Below, piece after piece: positions 4,862 to 9,243 of a stretch of 9,243 nucleotides of DNA. The notes under the pieces are model-generated. The model was given only the letters and a program-made list of their open reading frames with translations. It had not been told where the DNA came from and made no database searches. The translations under genes and the position numbers were made by a program. Where the stretch lies: contig CALUQA010000113.1 in NCBI GenBank assembly GCA_944322775.1, positions 1 to 9,243 on the forward strand, read 5' to 3'. Origin of the DNA: an uncultured Elusimicrobiales bacterium. GTDB taxonomy: Bacteria; Elusimicrobiota; Elusimicrobia; Elusimicrobiales; Elusimicrobiaceae. Positions within the stretch are counted from its first letter, which is position 1; every line of letters begins with the position of its first letter.

Positions 4862-4979
4862 GGGGGGATAAATTGTTTCCTGCTGACATATATACTGTAA
4901 CATTTGCCTCTTAAAAACCGACAGGGTCTTATGTCCTAATTTGTCTTTTTTTTGTGCCTAGAAGGATTTGGGCCTTTTG

Positions 4980-4988
4980 TGCTATAAT
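4980..4988 (+). promoter_or_regulatory. Extended -10 promoter of the TPR lipoprotein gene
   Basis: TGCTATAAT places TG one base before a consensus -10 (4983-4988). The start would be near 4995, giving a leader of about 20 nt with GGAGGG. There is no convincing -35 at 16-18 bp. Confidence 0.65.
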
Positions 4989-5015
4989 TTTTTGGGACTT
5001 ATGGAGGGTAAAACA

Positions 5016-5615
5016 ATGAAAAAAATTTTATTTTTTGTGCTTCCTTTTCTGCTCTGTGCCTGCCAAACGTTGCCTACTTCTTCTGAATGGCTGGCGCGCG
5101 GGGACGGGTATTTTACCGATGGCAAAACCGAGCAGGCTTTAAAAGCGTATAATAAAGCCTTAAAATTAAACCCCGAAAACGGCAAAGTATATTCCGCGCG
5201 CGGGGCGGCCTATTTTTTTATGGGTGATTACGCCGCCGCTCAAGAAGATTTTTTAACCGTGTTAAAGAATAATCCTTATGACGCCGACGCCTATTGCGCT
5301 TTGGGTTCTGTGCTGGCGGCGCAGGGGGATTATAAACAAGCCTTAAACGTGTTGAACCTGGCCCAACTTTTGGCGCCAAATAAACCGGAAATCTATTTTT
5401 CCCGCGGCGGCATTTATTATATGATCACCAACTACGAAATGGCCGTGCAAAATTATTCCACTGTTATTAATATGCGCCCGGCGGCCGATGTGTATAATGC
5501 GCGCGGCGCGGCTTATTTGAAAATGGGCAAAACCGAAGAAGCGGAAAAAGATTTTGCCATGGCCAAAAGCGGCCAGATCCCCGATAAATTGAACGATTAT
5601 TCCATGATAGACTAA
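5016..5615 (+). CDS. TPR-repeat lipoprotein
   Basis: The 199-residue protein begins with a lipoprotein signal: MKK, a hydrophobic core, and lipobox LCAC with Cys16 as the predicted lipidated residue. Residues about 24-190 form five tetratricopeptide repeats of about 34 residues (for example LARGDGYFTDGKTEQALKAY, SARGAAYFFMGDYAAAQEDF, NARGAAYLKMGKTEEAEKDF). Such proteins act as envelope scaffolds, as in NlpI- or PilF/BamD-like proteins, but no specific partner can be assigned. I chose ATG 5016 because GGAGGG lies 7 nt upstream and the signal peptide begins there; the longer frame from 4968 starts upstream of the predicted transcript start. It is monocistronic up to the tRNA promoter. Confidence 0.9.
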   Translation: MKKILFFVLPFLLCACQTLPTSSEWLARGDGYFTDGKTEQALKAYNKALKLNPENGKVYSARGAAYFFMGDYAAAQEDFLTVLKNNPYDADAYCALGSVLAAQGDYKQALNVLNLAQLLAPNKPEIYFSRGGIYYMITNYEMAVQNYSTVINMRPAADVYNARGAAYLKMGKTEEAEKDFAMAKSGQIPDKLNDYSMID

Positions 5616-5622
5616 AACAGCG

Positions 5623-5652
5623 TTGCACGAAACGGAAAACTTTTGATATAAT
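5623..5652 (+). promoter_or_regulatory. Promoter of tRNA-CAU
   Basis: A consensus extended -10, TGATATAAT (-10 at 5647-5652), lies 17 bp before the mature tRNA. A partial -35 TTGCAC (5623-5628) sits 18 bp upstream of it. Confidence 0.65.
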
Positions 5653-5669
5653 ATTTATGTTCAATTTAC

Positions 5670-5743
5670 GTCACCGTAGCTCAGCTGGTTAGAGCGAGCG
5701 TTTCATAAGCGCTAGGTCGGTGGTTCGAACCCACCCGGTGACA
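5670..5743 (+). tRNA. tRNA with CAU anticodon, probably elongator Met
   Basis: A complete 74-nt cloverleaf is present: acceptor 5670-5676 with 5736-5742 (7 bp, perfect), D stem GCTC/GAGC, anticodon stem 5697-5701 with 5709-5713, anticodon CAT at 5704-5706, T stem GGTGG/CCACC around TTCGAAC, discriminator A5743. The paired G1-C72 argues against initiator tRNA, which has an unpaired position 1-72. The D-arm text (GTAGCTCAG.TGGTTAGAGC) resembles elongator Met. Ile2 (lysidine-modified CAU) cannot be fully excluded. CCA is not encoded, so it must be added by a CCA transferase. Confidence 0.95.
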
Positions 5744-5748
5744 CTTTT

Positions 5749-5775
5749 AAAGCGCCTTTTAAGGGCGCTTTTTTT
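5749..5775 (+). terminator. Terminator of the tRNA transcript
   Basis: AAAGCGCC (5749-5756) pairs with GGCGCTTT (5764-5771), and the T run continues to 5775. It begins 6 nt after the mature tRNA end. Confidence 0.92.
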
Positions 5776-5833
5776 ATGCTTTCTTTTCTGCTTTAAGGGG
5801 GGCAACGTGGCCGTTTCCCTCCGTCGTCAAATT

Positions 5834-5842
5834 TGCTATAGT
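5834..5842 (+). promoter_or_regulatory. Extended -10 promoter at the flavoprotein start, predicting a leaderless mRNA
   Basis: TGCTATAGT has TG at 5834-5835 and -10 TATAGT at 5837-5842. The usual 7-8 nt to the start site lands at 5849-5850, on the ATG itself. No Shine-Dalgarno sequence precedes that ATG, consistent with leaderless initiation. The -35 is weak (TTTCCC at 5814-5819). Confidence 0.55.
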
Positions 5843-5849
5843 AGCCATA

Positions 5850-7076
5850 ATGACCGATACTCCTTTTTATGACGTAATTATTATTGGTGCCGGCGCCAGC
5901 GGCCTGATGTGCGCGCTGCAGTGTGCGCGCCGCGGCAAAAAAGTGATGCTGCTGGAGAAGGAAAAACAGTGCGGCCGCAAAATTTTGGTCAGCGGCAACG
6001 GCCGCTGCAATTTGACCAATGCTTTTGTTTCCGCCACCGACTATCGTGGCACCCCCGAACTGGCCCAAGCCGTATTGCAAAAATTCCCTTTCAAAACTTG
6101 CCTGGATTTCTTCCATAAACTGGGCGTACTGACCGTGCAGGAAGAGAACGGACGCATTTTCCCGCGTACGGGCAAATCCACCGCCGTGGCGGAAGCCCTA
6201 CGTTTGGCCTGCCAGGAAGCGGGCGCTTTGTTGCGGGTGGACAGCCAGGCCGTAAAACTGGAAAAGAAAAAAGATTTTAAAATTACCTTGGCAAATGGGG
6301 AAGTGCTGCATGCCAAATATTGTGTGCTTGCCTGCGGCTCTAAGGCTTATCCGCAAGCGGGCGGCAGCGAGAGCGGCTATCAACTGGCGCGCCAGCTTAA
6401 GCACCATATAACGCCGCTGTATCAAACTCTTTGTGCCGTCAACGTCAAAGAAAAAGCCGTTGCCCGCCTGCAAGGGGTGCGTGCCCAGGTGAAAATAACC
6501 CTTTGGCCGGGCACGCCGCAAGCCGTGTCCAACGAGGGGGAAGTGTTGTTTACGGCTTATGGCCTTTCCGGTCCGGCCGTGTTAAACCTCAGCGGGTTTA
6601 TGGGGCCGCAGTTATCCAAAGGGCCCGTGCCGTTGGCTATGGATTTTTTCCCGGATATAGAAGATAAAGAACTTTTTATCCGCCAGCGCGTAAAGACATT
6701 TGCCAAGCGCAATGCCAAAGAATTTTTTGCCGGCCTCTTGCATGAAAATATAGCCAATTTGCTGATAGATTTTGCCGGTGTGCGCAAGAATGTTCCCGTC
6801 AGCCAATGGACGGACAACACGCTTAAAACCGTTGCCAAAAACCTGGGTGCCTGGCCCTTTACGGTTACGGCCCTGCGCCCGTGGACGGAAGCCATGGCGG
6901 CGGCGGGGGGTGTAAATTGCGCCGAAATAAACTATAATACTCTTGAGTCATTGTGCTGCCCCGGTTTGTATATATTGGGAGAACTGCTTAATGTGGACGG
7001 GCGCAGCGGTGGATTTAATTTACATTTTGCCTGGGGTTGCGGTTATACCGCCGCTCTGGCCATGCCGGAGGAGTGA
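5850..7076 (+). CDS. HI0933/YhiN/BaiN-family FAD-dependent oxidoreductase
   Basis: The 408-residue cytoplasmic flavoprotein has the usual length of the family. It has an N-terminal Rossmann motif GAGASG (13-18) followed by LLEKEKQCGRKILVSGNGRCNLTN (about 35-57), the family's diagnostic CGRKxxxSGxGRCNxTN signature. An ACGSKAYPQAGGSESGY segment (about 161-177) and a C-terminal FAD-contacting region GLYILGELLNVDGRSGGFNLHFAWGCGYTA also fit. Relatives are annotated as NAD(P)/FAD-dependent oxidoreductase, aminoacetone oxidase family or BaiN; the physiological substrate is unsettled and cannot be deduced here. A MORN-like gene follows after 3 nt and is probably cotranscribed. No ribosome-binding site precedes the ATG, which fits the promoter placed directly at the start. 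Confidence 0.93.
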   Translation: MTDTPFYDVIIIGAGASGLMCALQCARRGKKVMLLEKEKQCGRKILVSGNGRCNLTNAFVSATDYRGTPELAQAVLQKFPFKTCLDFFHKLGVLTVQEENGRIFPRTGKSTAVAEALRLACQEAGALLRVDSQAVKLEKKKDFKITLANGEVLHAKYCVLACGSKAYPQAGGSESGYQLARQLKHHITPLYQTLCAVNVKEKAVARLQGVRAQVKITLWPGTPQAVSNEGEVLFTAYGLSGPAVLNLSGFMGPQLSKGPVPLAMDFFPDIEDKELFIRQRVKTFAKRNAKEFFAGLLHENIANLLIDFAGVRKNVPVSQWTDNTLKTVAKNLGAWPFTVTALRPWTEAMAAAGGVNCAEINYNTLESLCCPGLYILGELLNVDGRSGGFNLHFAWGCGYTAALAMPEE

Positions 7077-7079
7077 GTT

Positions 7080-7751
7080 ATGGCAGATATTGTGCGTAAG
7101 ACAGCCAGTTTGAACGACCCGCTTCATGTCGGGTTTGTGAGAACTTATTTTGTGGACGGAAAAGAAGTGTACCGCGAAACGTTGGACAAAAATTTGGACA
7201 TCGTGAAAAAAGAAGGTTCTTTGCCCGACGGTACGGTAAAAGAATTTTTTGACAACGGCAAAGTGTATTTTGAATGCGAATTTAAAAACGGCGTGCGCAA
7301 CGGCAAATGCCGCATCTATTTTGAAAACGGCAAAATCAGCATTGAAAAATCCTACGAAAACGGCCAGCTGCAAGGCATTGTGCGCGTTTATCACCCCACG
7401 GGCCGCATTCATAAAGAAATGCATTATGTGGACGACTGCCAGGAAGGCCGCCAGACCAAATATTATCCTTCGGGCAAAATTTTGGAAGTTTCCGAATATA
7501 AAAAAGGCTATTTAAACGGTCTTTGCCGCGTGTATACGCAAGACGGAGATTTGCGTTCCGAATGCACGTATAAAAACGATAAAATCATCGGCGATAAAAT
7601 TATCTATCACCCCAATGGTACCATTGCGCTTATTTCCCCGCATAAAGACGGGCGCCCCAACGGGGTTACCAAAAAATTCAGCGAAACAGGCGAACTGATT
7701 GAGGAATGGTTCTTTGAAGACGGCGTGCTGACGCTGAAAAAAGTATATTAA
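7080..7751 (+). CDS. MORN-like (YwqK-type) repeat protein
   Basis: The 223-residue protein is built of about seven tandem repeats of roughly 22-24 residues from about residue 46 to 222. The pattern is NG-x(4-5)-(V/I)YF-x-NGK(I/V)-x(2)-E-x(2)-Y-x-NG, for example NGKCRIYFENGKISIEKSYENG and NGLCRVYTQDGDLRSECTYKND. Repeats of this kind form an extended beta sheet and are grouped with MORN_2/YwqK proteins; their biochemical role is mostly unknown. There is no signal peptide, so it is predicted cytoplasmic. The ATG is preceded by GGAGGAG inside the end of the upstream gene and starts 3 nt after its stop, so the two are probably cotranscribed and coupled. A functional link to the flavoprotein is inferred only from this arrangement. 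Confidence 0.87.
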   Translation: MADIVRKTASLNDPLHVGFVRTYFVDGKEVYRETLDKNLDIVKKEGSLPDGTVKEFFDNGKVYFECEFKNGVRNGKCRIYFENGKISIEKSYENGQLQGIVRVYHPTGRIHKEMHYVDDCQEGRQTKYYPSGKILEVSEYKKGYLNGLCRVYTQDGDLRSECTYKNDKIIGDKIIYHPNGTIALISPHKDGRPNGVTKKFSETGELIEEWFFEDGVLTLKKVY

Positions 7752-7765
7752 TTTGTTTTACGCAC

Positions 7766-7790
7766 AAAGCCCCCGCAAGGGGGCTTTTTT
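7766..7790 (+). terminator. Terminator of the flavoprotein/MORN operon
   Basis: AAAGCCCCC (7766-7774) pairs with GGGGGCTTT (7779-7787) over a GCAA tetraloop, followed by a T run to 7790, 15 nt after the stop codon. Confidence 0.95.
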
Positions 7791-7990
7791 ATTGGTCTTG
7801 GAAGGACGGCCTTGCTGTTTCTTGGAGTGCAAGCAGACGCAATTTGCTTTTGAAAAAGGCGAACCTGGCCCGTGGGGCGTGGCGCAAAACCCGTTAACCG
7901 GCCTTGGCGCTATTTGTAGGGCAGGAACTTTTGAAACGGAAAGGCCGTATCGGCCGTTTGCATTGCTGGCGGCACCTTCTGACAGGACAT
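7791..7990. other. 200-bp intergenic stretch between two terminators, no gene assigned
   Basis: I see no gene I can support. A plus-strand frame runs open from TTG 7753 to 7992 but passes through the terminator and lacks a start signal. Local hairpins exist: GGCCG/CGGCC (7943-7947 with 7951-7955) or the alternative AAACGG/CCGTTT (7934-7939 with 7954-7959). GGCCTTG occurs twice. No promoter stands out. It may be an unrecognised RNA or the remnant of a gene. Confidence 0.4.
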
Positions 7991-7991
7991 A

Positions 7992-8018
7992 AAAAACCCG
8001 CTTTAAAAGCGGGTTTTT
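7992..8018. terminator. Bidirectional terminator
   Basis: A 12-bp hairpin (7992-8003 with 8007-8018) is flanked by A and T runs, so it can stop transcription both ways. On the minus strand it begins 17 nt after the stop of the membrane-protein gene and is followed by six T; on plus its stem ends in five T. Confidence 0.9.
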
Positions 8019-8034
8019 GTAAGAAAAACAGGAT

Positions 8035-8328
8035 TTATTCTTCTGCAGTGTCTTCGGTTTCGTATTCTTCGTTATAGTCGCGCACAAAAAACAAAATATA
8101 AGCCAGCAGCGAACCGCCAAAGAACATCAAAAACGCATAAGAAAACCACCACAACTGATTAACCGGGTTGTAGTCCAGCTTAATGGACTGCCACACCAGC
8201 GACACCTGAATGCACATTAAGTACACCCAGACAATAGCCGTAATTATTTTTACGACAATATCCGTCAGCCCCCACCAAAACCCTTTGGCTGTAAACGGTT
8301 TAACAAAAAGCGTGTGTAATATGGTCAT
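8035..8328 (-). CDS. Small two-helix membrane protein, function unknown
   Basis: The 97-residue protein has two predicted transmembrane segments (about 22-47 and 58-82), a Trp/Phe-rich loop LDYNPVNQLWWFSY between them and an acidic C-terminal tail (EEYETEDTAEE). Its topology resembles the DUF4282-type class of small membrane proteins, where KPFTAKGFWWGL-like starts occur; I regard that resemblance as tentative. The ATG at 8328 is 37 nt past the stop of the secreted-protein gene, so the two probably share a transcript. An AGGAG lies unusually far (about 15 nt) upstream. The gene ends before the bidirectional terminator. Confidence 0.8.
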   Translation of the reverse strand: MTILHTLFVKPFTAKGFWWGLTDIVVKIITAIVWVYLMCIQVSLVWQSIKLDYNPVNQLWWFSYAFLMFFGGSLLAYILFFVRDYNEEYETEDTAEE

Positions 8329-8365
8329 ATTGTTATTCTAATTCTCCTACGGAAATTTGTCAATG

Positions 8366-9106
8366 TCAGGGCTGATAGGCCGGGTCCGTGGCGTTATAGC
8401 CAAAGCCGCTTTGGCCCATTACGCCGCCGTCGGTAAAACCGGCAGGGGTCGTGCCATTGGCGGTATTGTTTTGGTACAACGGATCATTTTGCAAATTTTG
8501 CGCTTGCTGTATTTCGGCCGCAGGCGTCTGTGTAGGAACCGTTTGCGCCGGTGTTTGAGCCGTGTTGTAGGCCGGATACGTCGTTTGATTGGCCGTCGGC
8601 GTGGTGTAGTAATCTGCGTAAGAAGCCGTATCCGTTACCGGGGCGGGTTCTTCTTCCGGCTGGGCTTTCATGGTGCGGGCCGGTTTTGTAAGGCTTTTTT
8701 TGCCTTTATTTTTTGTCGGAGCAGTGCCGGACAGGGCCTCTAAAGCGGCGGAATGCGCTTGTTCGTCATTCATAACAGGCAGAATATCATTGCGGAAAGC
8801 GGGGTAGTCGTCTCTGTCCAAATATTCCATAGAGGTGGGCGCCTTGGTGTAAACTTTTGTTTCCTGCGTTTGGGCCGGAGCTTTTTTTGTTTTAGGCTTG
8901 GGGTATTGCACGGAATAAACGTCCGAAAGCACCACTTCCGTGGCCGGCGTTTCTTCCGGGGCGGGGTCTTCCGTCAGGCAGTATTCCACTCTTTCTGAAG
9001 TGGAAGCGTCTTGGTGTTTGTCCACGCGCGTTTCGCAGGTGGACGCGGCCGCCAGCAGCGGGGCTGCCGCAAAAGAAAGTGCAAAAACGTAGAACAGTTT
9101 TTTCAT
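8366..9106 (-). CDS. Secreted Pro/Thr/Gln-rich protein of unknown function
   Basis: The 246-residue protein has a signal peptide (MKKLFYVFALSFAAAPLLAAA, likely cleavage near residue 21) but no lipobox, so it is predicted periplasmic or exported. Two Cys at 24 and 43 could form a disulfide. The middle holds Lys/Pro-rich (68-80) and Glu/Pro-rich (148-158) segments. The C-terminal third is low-complexity, rich in Thr, Gln, Asn, Pro, Ala and Tyr (about 159-246), and likely disordered. No domain is recognised. The start at ATG 9106 has GGAG 7 nt upstream and begins the signal peptide; the frame extension to 9181 overlaps the promoter. It is the first gene of a probable pair with the small membrane protein. 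Confidence 0.85.
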   Translation of the reverse strand: MKKLFYVFALSFAAAPLLAAASTCETRVDKHQDASTSERVEYCLTEDPAPEETPATEVVLSDVYSVQYPKPKTKKAPAQTQETKVYTKAPTSMEYLDRDDYPAFRNDILPVMNDEQAHSAALEALSGTAPTKNKGKKSLTKPARTMKAQPEEEPAPVTDTASYADYYTTPTANQTTYPAYNTAQTPAQTVPTQTPAAEIQQAQNLQNDPLYQNNTANGTTPAGFTDGGVMGQSGFGYNATDPAYQP

Positions 9107-9133
9107 ATTTGCTCCGTAATCCGAAGATACTTT

Positions 9134-9161
9134 ATTATACAAAAACTGGTTTACTTGGCAA
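9134..9161 (-). promoter_or_regulatory. Promoter of the secreted-protein gene
   Basis: Minus strand: -35 TTGCCA (9156-9161), 16-bp spacer, -10 TATAAT (9134-9139). The predicted leader is about 20 nt. Confidence 0.75.
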
Positions 9162-9175
9162 CGGTAAAAACGGAT

Positions 9176-9205
9176 AAACAAAACCCCCGCCTTTTGAGCG
9201 GGGGT
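9176..9205 (-). terminator. Terminator of a gene entering from the right edge
   Basis: ACCCCCGC and GCGGGGGT (9183-9190 with 9198-9205) form an 8-bp stem over a 7-nt loop. On the minus strand TTTGTTT follows the stem, the better polarity. Confidence 0.8.
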
Positions 9206-9218
9206 GTTTCAAAAACAC

Positions 9219-9243
9219 TTATTTGCTTCTTTTGTGTTTGACC
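9219..9243 (-). CDS. Possible C-terminal end of a gene beyond the right edge
   Basis: One minus-strand frame reads VKHKRSK followed by TAA (9219-9221), 13 nt before the terminator stem. The basic tail and spacing would suit the end of a gene, but 25 bases cannot prove it. Another frame reads SNTKEANKCF and then TGA. Confidence 0.22.

Noticed and set aside
4968..5015. Longer N-terminus for the TPR lipoprotein
   Set aside because: The codons lie upstream of or within the -10 and precede the lipoprotein signal peptide and its GGAGGG site.
5670..5743. Initiator tRNA-fMet
   Set aside because: Position 1-72 is a normal G-C pair, whereas bacterial initiators have a mismatch there.
7753..7992. 79-residue plus-strand ORF starting with TTG
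   Set aside because: It runs through the 7766-7790 terminator and has no start signal or recognisable domain.

Overview
The window reads as chromosomal DNA of a Gram-negative bacterium of mixed base composition. It encodes a lipobox lipoprotein, a lipopolysaccharide-core-type glycosyltransferase with polysaccharide deacetylases, YggS- and HI0933/BaiN-type enzymes, a MORN-like repeat protein and a tRNA without encoded CCA. The gene mix would suit a gut-associated deep lineage such as Elusimicrobiota, but that placement is a low-confidence guess. Five promoters share an extended -10 element (TG, one base, then TATAAT or a close variant).

Layout. (1) 1-431: 5' part of yggS on the minus strand with its promoter, cut by the left edge. 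(2) About 505-2446: an accessory-looking cassette. It holds a CI/LexA-like repressor (946-1617, minus). Downstream of it on the same strand is a roughly 395-nt structured RNA candidate (510-905) with its own promoter and terminator. Divergent from it is a second structured RNA candidate of about 165 nt (1703-1870, plus). Beyond these lie 11-bp-phased operator-like repeats, an 84-bp dyad, a tiny hydrophobic ORF, a terminator and an orphan 101-residue ORF. (3) 2443-4741, minus: a tight operon of a WaaE/KdtX-like glycosyltransferase, an intact NodB-type deacetylase and a second deacetylase homologue that has lost its catalytic motifs. (4) 4742-5015: divergent promoter region with two perfect hairpins. 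(5) 5016-5775: TPR lipoprotein, then tRNA-CAU with promoter and terminator. (6) 5850-7790: BaiN/HI0933-family flavoprotein, possibly translated from a leaderless mRNA, followed 3 nt later by a MORN-like repeat protein and a terminator. (7) 7992-9243, minus: secreted Pro/Thr/Gln-rich protein followed by a small two-helix membrane protein, ending at a bidirectional terminator. A terminator, and perhaps the last codons, of another minus-strand gene lie at the right edge.

How it fits together. The glycosyltransferase/deacetylase operon probably modifies an envelope glycan, with the inactive paralogue as a possible partner. The most unusual part is the repressor cassette. Two independent RNA candidates flank the repressor, each supported by G-U wobbles that identify the transcribed strand. 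They share the 10-mer GCCTTGTGAT in the same sense, and also have 10-nt and 9-nt stretches of mutual complementarity. By eye neither matches RNase P RNA, tmRNA, SRP RNA or 6S RNA. This is the best candidate for an undescribed system here.
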